Below are positions 1-9,426 of a DNA stretch of 64,000 nt, in pieces. A program made the translations under genes and the position numbers. Location of the stretch: assembly GCF_000409775.1 (NCBI RefSeq), contig NZ_KE332391.1:235766-299765 (forward strand), written 5' to 3'. Under the pieces are notes generated by a model. That model worked only from the letters and a program-made list of their open reading frames with translations. It was not told the DNA's origin and did not search any database. The stretch comes from Litchfieldella anticariensis FP35 = DSM 16096. GTDB lineage: Bacteria > Pseudomonadota > Gammaproteobacteria > Pseudomonadales > Halomonadaceae. Within the stretch, counting starts at the first letter, position 1. Each line of letters starts with the position of its first letter.

Positions 1-1
1 T

Positions 2-637
2 GCCTCCATCGGGCTCGGCGAGGACGGCCCCCCCCACCAGCCGATCGAGCAGTTGGGGGCGCTGCGCAGCACTCCCAACCTGTCGACCTGGCGCCCGGCC
101 GATGCGGTGGAGACCGCCGCTGCCTGGGACGCGGCGCTCAAGCGTCATGGCGCGCCCACCGCGCTGGTGCTGTCGCGCCAGACCCTGCCGCACCAGGCGC
201 GCACCCAGCAGCAGTTGGGCGAGATCGAGCGTGGTGGGTACGTATTGAAAGAGAGCATCCTCAAGGACAACGTGGTGACACCCGAGCTGATCCTGATCGC
301 CACCGGCTCCGAGGTCGGCCTGGCGATGGATGCTGCCGTCGAGCTCGAATCCCGAGGCAAGGCGGTGCGCGTGGTGTCGATGCCCTCCACCGACACCTTC
401 GATGCCCAGCCCGCCAGCTACCGCGAGGCGGTACTGCCCAAGGCGGTCACCAAGCGCCTGGCCATCGAGGCCAGCCACTACGCCTACTGGTACAAGTACG
501 TGGGCCTCGATGGGCGCATCGTCGGCATGGATGGCTTCGGCGAGTCGGCCCCGGGCGGCGACCTGTTCAAGCACTTCGGCTTCACCGTCGATAACGTCGT
601 GGAGCAGGCTGAAATTCTGCTGATGGAAGTCAGCTAG
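2..637 (+). CDS. tkt: transketolase, C-terminal part (5' end outside window)
   Basis: Thiamine-diphosphate enzyme of the non-oxidative pentose phosphate pathway that moves two-carbon units between sugar phosphates, with erythrose-4-phosphate among its substrates. The reading frame is open from the window edge. It begins in the conserved SIGLGEDGP stretch of the pyrimidine-binding domain, continues through the [11 protein letters not shown] segment, and contains the C-terminal domain ending at the TAG at 635-637. About 211 residues are visible, so roughly two thirds of the protein lies to the left. A strong hairpin follows at 671-699. The neighbouring erythritol locus would produce erythrose-4-phosphate, so the adjacency may be meaningful, although tkt is a general housekeeping gene. 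Confidence 0.93.
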   Translation, partial: ASIGLGEDGPPHQPIEQLGALRSTPNLSTWRPADAVETAAAWDAALKRHGAPTALVLSRQTLPHQARTQQQLGEIERGGYVLKESILKDNVVTPELILIATGSEVGLAMDAAVELESRGKAVRVVSMPSTDTFDAQPASYREAVLPKAVTKRLAIEASHYAYWYKYVGLDGRIVGMDGFGESAPGGDLFKHFGFTVDNVVEQAEILLMEVS

Positions 638-670
638 ATCTGGCGCCGCCATGCCGCTCGACGTAAAATG

Positions 671-699
671 ACGTGGCCGTGGATCTACCACGGCCACGT
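671..699. terminator. 12-bp stem hairpin after tkt
   Basis: ACGTGGCCGTGG at 671-682 pairs perfectly with 688-699 around a 5-nt loop. No good T-run follows on the plus strand, so it may terminate poorly or act as an mRNA 3' stabiliser. It ends just before the riboswitch and separates the two transcription units. Confidence 0.6.
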
Positions 700-701
700 G
701 T

Positions 702-872
702 TCTCAGGGCGGGGTGAAAGTCCCCACCGGCGGTGATGGCGACTTTTGCCTCAGCCCGCGAGCGCCCGATCCGGTTCCTGCGTCTCTTTCCTGGCGACGC
801 GGCCAAGATCGGGGTCAGCAGATTCGGTGCGATTCCGAAGCCGACGGTGATAGTCCGGATGGAAGAGAACGG
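702..872 (+). promoter_or_regulatory. FMN riboswitch (RFN element)
   Basis: The region has the diagnostic RFN features in order. The 5' block is CAGGGCGGGGTGAAAGTCCCC-like at 705-725, followed by ACCGGCGGT at 726-734. A variable arm spans roughly 765-815. GGGTCAGCAGA lies near 815 and GATTCCGAAGCCGACGGT near 832. The closing block is TAGTCCGGATGGAAGAGA at 851-868. It sits about 75 nt upstream of ribH2, as expected for an FMN-sensing leader that represses when riboflavin cofactors are abundant. The spacing suggests control of translation or attenuation in 873-947. The expression-platform structure was not resolved by eye. Confidence 0.95.
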
Positions 873-935
873 CTCCGTTGACGGGTGCTCGCGCCCGGCG
901 ATTGGTTCCGCATGCCCTGATTCTGGTTATGATAA

Positions 936-1427
<492 letters not shown>

Positions 1428-1441
1428 CGTACGACACCGCA

Positions 1442-1476
1442 ACGACACTGCCCGGCACTTGGCCGGGCAGTGTCGT
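1442..1476. terminator. 14-bp stem hairpin between converging ribH2 and the binding-protein gene
   Basis: ACGACACTGCCCGG at 1442-1455 pairs with 1463-1476 around a 7-nt loop. It lies between two convergent genes and probably serves both strands. T-runs are poor, so rho-independent activity is uncertain. Confidence 0.6.
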
Positions 1477-1517
1477 ATCAGATGGGATGGGTGTGCCCAG
1501 GTGCTTGAAAAGGAGCC

Positions 1518-2477
1518 CTATTGCTGCGCTAGTACGAAGGGGGCGGTGTACTGATCCACGTTGTCCGCGGTGACGAGGAGGCAGTCGAAGAGGTGTTTCT
1601 CCTCACTAAGCCCGGTCTCACCAGTACGGATGTACTCGTCTGCCATGCGAACCGCCTGCTCGGAGAAGATAGCCACCGGCTGCAGGACCGTGTAGGCCAT
1701 CTCGCCGGCCTTGACCGCATCGACCGCGTCGGGCGAGCCATCGAACCCACCGACCACCACGTCGTCTAGCTTGCCGGCTTCCTTGAGCGCTGCGATCGCA
1801 CCGAGCGCCATCTCATCATTGCCGCTGATCACCCCCTGGATGTTGGGATTGGCCTGCAACAAGCTCTGCATCTTGTTGTAGCCCTGGGTGCGATCCCAGT
1901 TGGCGACGTCCACGCCGACCCGCTCCAGGCTCGGATACTGACTGAGCACGGTCTCGTAGCCGTTCGAGCGCGTCGCGGCGTTATTGTCGGAGGGCGCGCC
2001 CTTGAGTTCGACGTATTTGGCCTCGCCGCCGATTTCCTGTACCCACTGCTGGGCGCCCAACGCCGCCCCCTGAGCGTTATTGGATACGAGTTGCGCCTCG
2101 GCCAGTCCCTGCTGGTTGATCTCGGCATTGACGATGAACACTGGGATCCCGGCGTCGACGGCCTTGCGCACGGCGCCAATGGAACCGTCGGCATTGGCCG
2201 GGTCGAGAATGATCGCCTTGGCCTGATTGGTGATCGCGGTATCGATCTGCCGGCTCTCGGCGTTGGTATCGCCTTTGTGAGAACTGACATTGGCCTGATA
2301 ACCCAACTCCTCGGCGGTCTCGCGGGCAACCTTGCCCTCGGTGAACCAGTAGGGGTTGGAATTGTCGTTGACGATGATCGAGATGAGCCCCTGATCCTGG
2401 GCCGAGACGGCTCCGGCGAAGAACGGAGCGCTCACGGCGAGAGCGGCGATCAGCAGGCGCTTTCCAGTCTTGAACAT
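1518..2477 (-). CDS. periplasmic sugar/polyol-binding protein of the erythritol-locus ABC transporter
   Basis: Type-1 periplasmic binding protein (RbsB-like, 319 aa) that would deliver a sugar or sugar alcohol to the permease encoded just upstream. A Sec signal peptide occupies about residues 1-26, with likely cleavage after VSA. The mature domain has SIIVNDNSNPYWF in the first lobe, AIILDPANADG, and the GFDGSPDAVDAV hinge segment typical of the ribose/xylose-binding family. It is the last gene of the leftward operon, 12 bp after the permease. Erythritol as ligand is inferred from the linked eryA, eryB and eryD genes; the binding pocket was not analysed. Confidence 0.88.
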   Translation of the reverse strand: MFKTGKRLLIAALAVSAPFFAGAVSAQDQGLISIIVNDNSNPYWFTEGKVARETAEELGYQANVSSHKGDTNAESRQIDTAITNQAKAIILDPANADGSIGAVRKAVDAGIPVFIVNAEINQQGLAEAQLVSNNAQGAALGAQQWVQEIGGEAKYVELKGAPSDNNAATRSNGYETVLSQYPSLERVGVDVANWDRTQGYNKMQSLLQANPNIQGVISGNDEMALGAIAALKEAGKLDDVVVGGFDGSPDAVDAVKAGEMAYTVLQPVAIFSEQAVRMADEYIRTGETGLSEEKHLFDCLLVTADNVDQYTAPFVLAQQ

Positions 2478-2489
2478 GGTGGACCTTCC

Positions 2490-3653
2490 TTACTGTTGTG
2501 GTTGTGATGCCGATTCCTCGGCTGGGCTTTCCACAGCGGTATTCGTACGCCAGGTCGCAGTACGCTGCTGTGAGGAAGACGTCTGAGCGTCGGAAGGCGC
2601 CGGGCGCTTCTTCTTCCGACCGCTGTATTGAATGCTGTTGAGCAGCACGGCGAGAACGATGACGGCACCCGTGAACACGGTCTGCCAGTAGGACGAGACG
2701 CCGATGATCACCAACCCGTCGGACAGGAAGCCGATCACGAATGCCCCGAGCAATGTGCCCCGCACGTTGCCACGGCCGCCGGTCAGCGCCGCCCCGCCGA
2801 TGACCACCCCGGCGATGGCGGTCAGTTCGTAGGTGGTACCCGCCGTCGGTCCTGCCGAGGTCAGCTGCGACGACAACACCAGGCCGGCGATGGCGGCGCA
2901 GATCCCCGACAGTACATAGACCGTCACCTGCACGCGCTTGACCGGCACCCCGGACAGTTCCGCCGCCCGAGCGTTACCACCGGTGGAATAGACCCAGCGG
3001 CCGAAGGGGGTGCGCGTCAGCGCCAGCATGGCGGCGATGGCCACGGCTGCCAGAATCAGCACACCGACCGGCACGCCGAACAGCCGATTGAAACCGAGCC
3101 AATCAAAGCCGGTATTGCCGAGCTCCGGGCTGCCGCCGAGGTTGTTGTAGGTAAGGCCATCGGTCATCAGCAAGGCGACGCCGCGGGCAACGTAGAGCAT
3201 GCCCAAGGTCGCGACGAACGCCGGCACCTTGAAATAGGCGATGAGTACGCCGTTGATCGCGCCGACGAAGGCCCCCAGGGCGCAGGTCAGGACGACGACC
3301 GCCCATACCGGGGGATACACCACGACGCCGAAGAACTCGAACGACACCCCCTGCATCAGGAAGCCGGCGAAGACGCCCGCGAACCCCAGCGTCGAGCCTA
3401 CGGACAGGTCGATGCCGCCGGTGAGAATGACCAGCAGCATGCCGATGGACAACAGTCCGAAGATCGCCACATGCGATGACATGGTCAGGAAGTTGTTCGC
3501 CGAGAAGTAGACCGGCGACAGGATCGAAAAGATGATGATGATCGCGATCAGGGCGAAAAACGCCCTGCCCTCGAGCAGCAGGCGTCCCAGGTCGAAGCCG
3601 CCACCGGACGATCTCGTTTGGGAGCCATTTGCCGCTTGGCTGACGTTGGTCAT
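2490..3653 (-). CDS. ABC sugar/polyol permease (RbsC family)
   Basis: Inner-membrane permease of 387 residues with about ten hydrophobic segments between residues 30 and 345. The RbsC family signatures are present: GGIDLSVGS near residue 82, FGRWVYSTGGNARAAELSGV (the cytoplasmic loop that contacts the ATPase) near 220, and VVIGGAALTGGRG near 285. A hydrophilic tail rich in Ser, Gln and Thr of about 45 residues follows the last membrane segment and is longer than usual. The gene lies between the ATPase gene (27-bp gap) and the binding-protein gene (12-bp gap) and clearly belongs to the same importer. Confidence 0.9.
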   Translation of the reverse strand: MTNVSQAANGSQTRSSGGGFDLGRLLLEGRAFFALIAIIIIFSILSPVYFSANNFLTMSSHVAIFGLLSIGMLLVILTGGIDLSVGSTLGFAGVFAGFLMQGVSFEFFGVVVYPPVWAVVVLTCALGAFVGAINGVLIAYFKVPAFVATLGMLYVARGVALLMTDGLTYNNLGGSPELGNTGFDWLGFNRLFGVPVGVLILAAVAIAAMLALTRTPFGRWVYSTGGNARAAELSGVPVKRVQVTVYVLSGICAAIAGLVLSSQLTSAGPTAGTTYELTAIAGVVIGGAALTGGRGNVRGTLLGAFVIGFLSDGLVIIGVSSYWQTVFTGAVIVLAVLLNSIQYSGRKKKRPAPSDAQTSSSQQRTATWRTNTAVESPAEESASQPQQ

Positions 3654-3680
3654 TGTTATGTACTCCGCTATTCGTGTGGA

Positions 3681-5255
3681 TCACGCGACCACGGCTTCAC
3701 CCGAGGCGGCCATGATCTCTTCTTTAGTGACGTCGGCACCGAATTCCGCCGAGATTCTGCCGCGGCTCATCACCACGACTCGGTGAGCGATGCTCAGGCA
3801 TTCGCCGACCTCGGAGGTCGAGAAGACGACGGCCAGCCCCTGCCGCGCGCCTTCACTGAGTAGCCGGAACACCTCGGCCTTGGCACCGATGTCGATACCG
3901 CGGCTGGGCTCGTCGAGCAGTACGACCCGGGGATGCGTCGCCAGCATCTTGCCGATGACGACCTTCTGCTGGTTGCCGCCCGACAGCGAGCCGATGTCGG
4001 CCCCACCGCCGTCGGTCTTGATATGCACGTTGCCGATGGAGGCCTCGACGACATCCTGTTCCCGCCGGCGCGAGGTGAAGAGCCACTGTGTGAATGCACC
4101 GATACTGGCCAGCGAGAGGTTCTCCCCCACCGACATCGTCTGGACGAGCCCGTCGCGCTGGCGGTCCTCGGGCACCAGCACCAGGCCCTGCTCGATGCGC
4201 TCGGCGATGCTCAGGCTCGAGACGTCATGGCCCTCGAGCACGACACTGCCTCCCGTCAACGGGATGCGGCCGGCGACGCTCTCGAGCAACTCGGTGCGAC
4301 CAGCGCCCATCAGGCCGTAAATGCAAACGATCTCGCCGGCACGCACGTCGAGGGATAGCCGGTCGACGACCGATCGGTCGGGTACTGAAGCGTCCGCGAC
4401 GGACACCTCGCGCAGCGACAGTGCCACGTCTCCCATGCGGTAGCCGGTGGGCGGTGAACCGAGGTCGAAGCCCTCGCCGACCATGTTGCGCACGATCCAC
4501 TCCAGATCGATGTCCTTGCGCTGGGCATAGGCCGTCATGACGCCGTCGCGCAGCACCACCGCGTGGTCGGTAATCTGCAGCGCTTCCTCGAGGTGGTGAG
4601 AGATATAGACGATCGAGACGCCACGGCTCTTGAGATCACGGATCACCCGAAACAGCACCTCGACTTCGGAGGCGGAGAGCGCCGAGGTCGGCTCGTCCAT
4701 GATCAGGATTCGCGAGTTCGCCGACAGCGCCCGGGCAATCTCGACGATCTGCTGCTGCCCCAGGCGCAGGTCTTCCACCGGGGTCAGCGGATCGATGGGC
4801 TCGTCCAACTCCTCCATCAGCAGACGCGTCTGGCGCTCCTCCTCGGCGTAGTCGATGTTGGTCGGCCCACCCAGCTCGCGTCCCATGAAGATGTTGTCGC
4901 GCACGCTGAGATTGGGCGCGAGACTCAGCTCCTGATGGATGATCGAGATGCCGAGACGCTGCGCCTCCGTGGTCGAGGTGACATTCACCGGTTGGCCATC
5001 CAGGAGGATCTCGCCCGATGTCGGCTGAAGCACGCCCGACAAGATCTTCATCAACGTCGATTTGCCGGCACCGTTCTCGCCGAACAGGGTGGTGACCTGG
5101 CCGCGATGGATATCGAAGTTCACCGTCTTCAGGGCATGGACATTGCCGAACGACTTGGCGATGTGGCGTGCCGAAAGGATGACTTCATCGTTGCTGTCTT
5201 CTTTGTGAGGTATCTGACTCATTGCATGCTCACCCTTGAGGGATGTCTGGCTCAC
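3681..5255 (-). CDS. ABC sugar/polyol importer ATPase, two nucleotide-binding domains (RbsA family)
   Basis: Energises the importer. The protein has 524 residues and two fused ABC domains. Domain 1 has an intact Walker A (GENGAGKST, about 57-65), signature LRLGQQQ and Walker B ILIMDEPTSAL. Domain 2 has the degenerate Walker A GLMGAGRTE, signature SLSGGNQQK and Walker B VVLLDEPSRGID. This asymmetry is normal for RbsA/MglA proteins. The first ATG overlaps the stop of the DUF2291 gene (ATGA); a second ATG at 5222 has an upstream GGGTGAGC and gives a protein 11 residues shorter, closer to family N-termini. Either could be used. Confidence 0.9.
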   Translation of the reverse strand: MSQTSLKGEHAMSQIPHKEDSNDEVILSARHIAKSFGNVHALKTVNFDIHRGQVTTLFGENGAGKSTLMKILSGVLQPTSGEILLDGQPVNVTSTTEAQRLGISIIHQELSLAPNLSVRDNIFMGRELGGPTNIDYAEEERQTRLLMEELDEPIDPLTPVEDLRLGQQQIVEIARALSANSRILIMDEPTSALSASEVEVLFRVIRDLKSRGVSIVYISHHLEEALQITDHAVVLRDGVMTAYAQRKDIDLEWIVRNMVGEGFDLGSPPTGYRMGDVALSLREVSVADASVPDRSVVDRLSLDVRAGEIVCIYGLMGAGRTELLESVAGRIPLTGGSVVLEGHDVSSLSIAERIEQGLVLVPEDRQRDGLVQTMSVGENLSLASIGAFTQWLFTSRRREQDVVEASIGNVHIKTDGGGADIGSLSGGNQQKVVIGKMLATHPRVVLLDEPSRGIDIGAKAEVFRLLSEGARQGLAVVFSTSEVGECLSIAHRVVVMSRGRISAEFGADVTKEEIMAASGEAVVA

Positions 5256-5908
5256 TGAACGTCCAGCCGAACCGGTGTCACGAGCCAGTTGTGCGGATTG
5301 ATCAGTTGGAAGACGCCAGTGACCGAAATGGCCATGCCGGTCAGGTCACCGGTGTCGATATCCGACAGCACCTGCTGCTTCATCTCGGCGTTGATTGCCG
5401 CCCCGGCATTCTGGTACTCGATCTGGTTGGTGAACTGGCCGAATTGGATGTCACCGGTGGCATCGCGCAGATCGGTCCCGTTGATGGCCGGCCCGGTCTG
5501 CACCCGAATCGTCAGATCGTCGGGAACGCCTTCGACATTGACCGTGTAGATGCCGGCCTTGCCCTCTCCAACCACACCGGAGAAGCTGAGGGGAATCACC
5601 GGCGCGATACCGGACGGCACCCCGTAGCGCTCGCCGGCTGCGGTCTGGTCCTCGGCGATGGCGGCCGCCAGCTCGCTGGCCTCGACGGCACGCTCCTCGA
5701 CGCTGTCTCGCACGATGGGGAAATGCTCCGCACCGAAGCGTTCGGCCGAGAAACCCTCATCGCGCAGATCCGCTTCCGATCCGATCTTCACGACCGTGGT
5801 GTCCAGGGCCATGGCGCCCAGCAGGACGAACGCGATACCGATTGCCGTAGCGAGTCCACGCCCCTTCCTGGGGCGAGGTATCGGTCCGGCGTTGACTGAT
5901 GCATTCAT
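5252..5908 (-). CDS. DUF2291 family protein, transporter-associated
   Basis: A protein of 218 residues with one N-terminal membrane anchor (about 20-36) and the rest probably periplasmic. It matches the DUF2291 family as remembered, whose members are commonly encoded beside type-1 sugar ABC transporters; no biochemical role is established that I can name. The GTDLRDATGDIQFGQFTNQIEYQNAGAA block near 150-175 is the best-conserved part. It is translationally coupled to the ATPase gene by an ATGA overlap and lies between eryB and the transporter genes. An accessory role in polyol uptake or transporter assembly is inference. Confidence 0.75.
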   Translation of the reverse strand: MNASVNAGPIPRPRKGRGLATAIGIAFVLLGAMALDTTVVKIGSEADLRDEGFSAERFGAEHFPIVRDSVEERAVEASELAAAIAEDQTAAGERYGVPSGIAPVIPLSFSGVVGEGKAGIYTVNVEGVPDDLTIRVQTGPAINGTDLRDATGDIQFGQFTNQIEYQNAGAAINAEMKQQVLSDIDTGDLTGMAISVTGVFQLINPHNWLVTPVRLDVQ

Positions 5909-5965
5909 GGTGAAAAGACCTCTTGTTGTTGGAATGTCTGTGCCGTCGCAAGCGAAGGGCCGGGC

Positions 5966-7756
5966 TTAGGAAGTGGCGACGCTGTCGGCGTGGGCGTCGG
6001 TCTTGACGCCCCGAGGCTCACCGACCTCCCGTGCCACCCAGGCCTCGACCCGCTCGACCTCCGCATCGCGCATGACCAGGTAGAGCTTGGTGCGTCGCTC
6101 GAGAATGTCGGCGGCGCTGCGCGCCCACTCGTGCTCGACCAGATAACGAGCTTCCACGGCGTAGAGATCGGCCCCCAGGTGCTCGCCCAGGTCCGCGTGG
6201 CGCTTGGCCTCGCCGAGGATCTGTCGGGCGATGGTGCCGTAGAGGCGGGCATAGCGGGTGACGGTGGTCTCCTCGAGCCAGGGATAGTCGCGTTTGAGCC
6301 CTTTCAGGAAGGTCTCGAAGTCGGCCCCCGGCATGTCGCCACCAGGCAGCGGCGCGGTCTCGTTCCAGGTCTTTCCCATCTCCGGGAAGTAGGGCGCGAG
6401 CTTTTCCAGACCGTGCTCGGCGAGCTTGCGATAGGTGGTGATCTTGCCACCGAACACCGATAGCAGAGGCGCCTTGTCATTCGTGTCGGAGACATCGAAG
6501 ACGTAGTCGCGAGTCACCGCCGAGGGGTTGTCCTGGGCGTCATCGAATAACGGACGAATACCGGAGAAGCTCGTCAGGATGTCGTCATGGGTATAGGGGA
6601 TCTTGAAGTAGCGATTGACCACACCGAGCAGGTAGTCGATCTCCTCCTCGTCGATGGCCACCTTGTCAGGGTCGCCCTCGTAGACGATGTCGGTGGTGCC
6701 TACCAGCAGCTTGTCGCCCTCGTAGGGATTGACGAAGATCACCCGCTTGTCGTCGTTCTGCAGCAGATAGGAGTTGGCGGTGGCGTAGCGCTTGGGCAAC
6801 ACGATGTGGCTACCCTTGACCAGCTTGACCCTGTCCTTGCCCCCTTGATCGAAGGCGCCCTTGAGTACCTTGTCCACCCAAGGGCCGGCGGCGTTGATCA
6901 CCGCCTTGGCGGCGAGAGTGGTGATATCCCCGCTCTCGGTGTCGGTGAGCTCGATCTCCCAATGATCGGCCAGCCGGGTGGCCTTGGTGCAAGCAGCACG
7001 GGTGTAGACCTTGGCCCCGAGGCGTGCGGCGTCGAGTGCATTGAGAACCACCAGGCGGGAATCGTCCACCCAGCAGTCGGCATACTTGAAACCCTTGGGG
7101 TACTCGTCCTTGATCGCCTCGCCTTCCGGACAGGTATGCAGGTCGAGGCTCCGACTGCCAGGCAACAGGTCGTCCTTACCTCCCAGGTGGTCGTAGAGGA
7201 ACAGGCCGGCCCGGACCAGCCAGGCCGGACGCTGCTCGGGACTGTGAGGCAGCACGAAGCGCATCGGCCAGATGATGTGTGGCGCCTTCTTCAACATGAC
7301 GCTGCGCTCCTTGAGCGCCTCGCCTTCCGGACAGGTATGCAGGTCGAGGCTCCGACTGCCAGGCAACAGGTCGTCCTTACCTCCCAGGTGGTCGTAGAGG
7401 AACAGGCCGGCCCGGACCAGCCAGGCCGGACGCTGCTCGGGACTGTGAGGCAGCACGAAGCGCATCGGCCAGATGATGTGTGGCGCCTTCTTCAACATGA
7501 CGCTGCGCTCCTTGAGCGCCTCGCGCACCAGGCGGAATTCGTAGTACTCGAGGTAGCGCAGGCCGCCGTGAATCAGCTTGCCGCTGCGCGACGAGGTGCC
7601 CTGGGCCAGGTCGTCCTTCTCGCACAGGACGATGGACAGGCCGCGACCGGCGGCGTCCCGGGCGAAGCCCGCGCCGTTGATGCCGGCACCGATGATCAGC
7701 AGGTCATAGCGGGGACGGCGGTCGCGCGTCTGGGCCTTGGCGGATGAATCGGACAT
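5966..7756 (-). CDS. eryB: erythritol-phosphate dehydrogenase (GlpD-like FAD enzyme) with internal 67-residue tandem duplication
   Basis: FAD-dependent polyol-phosphate dehydrogenase of the GlpD family. In Brucella the equivalent EryB oxidises L-erythritol 4-phosphate to a tetrulose phosphate. An N-terminal Rossmann motif (LLIIGAGINGAG) and the GTSSRSGKLIHGGLRYLE block are present. So are the middle GSHIVLPKR segment and the C-terminal helical domain. The start at 7756 is chosen because GGAGG lies 5-6 nt upstream; an ATG at 7768 overlaps that site. The gene encodes 596 residues, but 67 (ALKERSVML to TCPEGE) occur twice in perfect tandem. Removing one copy gives 529, the usual family length. 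The duplication falls in the substrate-domain region and may inactivate the enzyme. Confidence 0.9.
   Translation of the reverse strand: MSDSSAKAQTRDRRPRYDLLIIGAGINGAGFARDAAGRGLSIVLCEKDDLAQGTSSRSGKLIHGGLRYLEYYEFRLVREALKERSVMLKKAPHIIWPMRFVLPHSPEQRPAWLVRAGLFLYDHLGGKDDLLPGSRSLDLHTCPEGEALKERSVMLKKAPHIIWPMRFVLPHSPEQRPAWLVRAGLFLYDHLGGKDDLLPGSRSLDLHTCPEGEAIKDEYPKGFKYADCWVDDSRLVVLNALDAARLGAKVYTRAACTKATRLADHWEIELTDTESGDITTLAAKAVINAAGPWVDKVLKGAFDQGGKDRVKLVKGSHIVLPKRYATANSYLLQNDDKRVIFVNPYEGDKLLVGTTDIVYEGDPDKVAIDEEEIDYLLGVVNRYFKIPYTHDDILTSFSGIRPLFDDAQDNPSAVTRDYVFDVSDTNDKAPLLSVFGGKITTYRKLAEHGLEKLAPYFPEMGKTWNETAPLPGGDMPGADFETFLKGLKRDYPWLEETTVTRYARLYGTIARQILGEAKRHADLGEHLGADLYAVEARYLVEHEWARSAADILERRTKLYLVMRDAEVERVEAWVAREVGEPRGVKTDAHADSVATS
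7115..7524. repeat. exact 201-bp in-frame tandem duplication inside eryB
   Basis: Bases 7115-7323 are identical to 7316-7524, an offset of 201 bp (67 codons), so the frame is kept. The 8-mer CGCCTCGC occurs at both ends of the unit and again at the outer junction (7115, 7316, 7517). This is what slippage or unequal exchange between 8-bp direct repeats would leave. Zero divergence between copies means either a very recent event or an assembly artefact. Confidence 0.97.
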
Positions 7757-7792
7757 GCTTGCCTCCATTCGGGAAAATCGTGGACCGCTTCA

Positions 7793-9352
7793 TCATTCGG
7801 CGGTGACGCGCTCGAAATGACGCCAAAAGCCATCCGAGTTGGTGTAGGAGCGACGGTAGACCCCGAACAACCTCTCGTAGAGGTTCTGCAGGGCGGGATC
7901 GGGCACCACGCATTCTTCGGCCAGGAAGGGGGACACCCAGGTCTGGCAGGCCTCGGCCAGGTCGCGGTGGTGCCCCAGGCACAGGCTCGCCACCATGGCG
8001 GCGCCGGCCGCGCCGGTTTCGCCCCGCGTCATGGTGCGTACCGGCACGCCCATCACCGAGGCTAGGATGGTGCATAGCGTCTTGCTCTGGGCGGCGCCAC
8101 CTGTCAGCCGCAGCTCCTCCGGGTGGGCCTCCAGGGCGTGGTAGCAGTCGCGGGCGGCGAAGGCGACACCCTCGTAGATGGCCCGCGCCATGTGCAGATG
8201 GTTGACCTCGGTGGAGAGTCCCAGGAACTGGGCGCGGGCGCGGGGGTTGAAGAAGGGACCGCGTTCACCGTTGGCGCAGATGAAGGGGTGATAGACCACC
8301 CGCCCCGGTTCGGTAGTGGCCAGCGCCGCATCGAGCCGCGGCAGCAAACCTTCGGCGGTCAGCGGCGCTTCACCCAGCGCCTCGAGCATCTGGTTGAGGC
8401 CCTTGATGAACCACTCCAGGTTGAGCGTGGCGGCCATGTTGGAGCACAGCTGGACCCAGGTATCGGGCGCGATGCAGGGCATGGTGTAGCAGGATTGGTT
8501 ACTGAGCACGATGTCGAGCGGGTTCTCGCGCACGCACAGATGGGCTCCGGTGGTGCCAATGATGCTGCAGGCTACCCGCTTGCCGGGCTCATAGACGCCG
8601 GCGCCTAGGGCGGTGGCCAGCATGTCGACCGGCGCCAGTACCACCGGGGTACCCTCGGCCACCCCGATCTCCCGCGCCACTTCTGCACCGAGGTCGCCAT
8701 GTTCGCGGCTGCCGTCGAGAATCCGCGGCAGTCGCTCGCGGTACTTGGACAAGCCGAACTGCTCGAGCACCTCGTTCGAGTAGTCGCCGCTGCGAAAGTC
8801 ACCGTAGGTCCACAATGCCTCGGCCGGGTCGGTGGCACGATCGCCGGTCAGGCAGAAATACAGCCAGTCCTTGCAGTGGAAGATGGTGGCCGCTGCTGCG
8901 ACACGCTCGGGATCGTGACGATCGAGCCAGCTCAGTTGGCCGCTCTGGATCGACTGGTTGAGGCCGGTACCGGTACGGCGGTAGGTCTCGGGACCGGTAC
9001 GGGTCGCCCGCCAATGGGACACGATGTCACTGGCGCGACTGTCGAGCCACAGCAGGGCATCGCCCACGGGACGGCCCTGGTCATCGATCATCCAGGTACC
9101 GTCGCCCTGGCCGGTTACCGCGATGGCGGCAAGCCGCGGAGCGAGTTCCGGGTGCTTGGCAAACAGGTTCTTGAGCGTGGCCCGGGCAGCCTCCCAGGTA
9201 CCTGAAAGGCTCTGCTCGACTCCGCCGTCGGGGCGGGTCTCGAGCCGATTCTCGCACTGGGTCTTGGCCAGTTCCCGGCCCTGGCGCTCGAAGGCCACCG
9301 CCTTGATCACCGAGGTGCCGGCATCCAGACCGACGATCACGTCATCCGGCAT
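7793..9352 (-). CDS. eryA: erythritol kinase (FGGY family)
   Basis: ATP-dependent kinase of 519 residues that would convert erythritol to L-erythritol 4-phosphate, the first step of the pathway. N-terminal phosphate-binding loop VGLDAGTSVIKAVAF (about 8-22), AVTGQGDGTW, DSRASD, and the C-terminal FGGY-type GGAAQSKTLCTILASVMGVPV segment with the ATP-binding GAAGAAM motif are all visible. The length equals that remembered for Brucella EryA. AGGAGA lies about 8 nt before the ATG. The gene lies between eryD and eryB with gaps of 74 and 36 bp. Other polyols, such as xylitol, cannot be excluded from sequence. Confidence 0.88.
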   Translation of the reverse strand: MPDDVIVGLDAGTSVIKAVAFERQGRELAKTQCENRLETRPDGGVEQSLSGTWEAARATLKNLFAKHPELAPRLAAIAVTGQGDGTWMIDDQGRPVGDALLWLDSRASDIVSHWRATRTGPETYRRTGTGLNQSIQSGQLSWLDRHDPERVAAAATIFHCKDWLYFCLTGDRATDPAEALWTYGDFRSGDYSNEVLEQFGLSKYRERLPRILDGSREHGDLGAEVAREIGVAEGTPVVLAPVDMLATALGAGVYEPGKRVACSIIGTTGAHLCVRENPLDIVLSNQSCYTMPCIAPDTWVQLCSNMAATLNLEWFIKGLNQMLEALGEAPLTAEGLLPRLDAALATTEPGRVVYHPFICANGERGPFFNPRARAQFLGLSTEVNHLHMARAIYEGVAFAARDCYHALEAHPEELRLTGGAAQSKTLCTILASVMGVPVRTMTRGETGAAGAAMVASLCLGHHRDLAEACQTWVSPFLAEECVVPDPALQNLYERLFGVYRRSYTNSDGFWRHFERVTAE

Positions 9353-9426
9353 GGGCGTGTCTCCTGATGTTGTCGTTCTTCTATTCGTTTTCGTTGTCGT
9401 TATGGCGTGGGCTGGGCCTGGCGTGG

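Noticed and set aside
6587-7747. Long rightward open frame opposite eryB (386 codons)
   Set aside because: It is the antisense shadow of a GC-rich gene, contains the same 67-residue duplication as a by-product, and shows no protein family.
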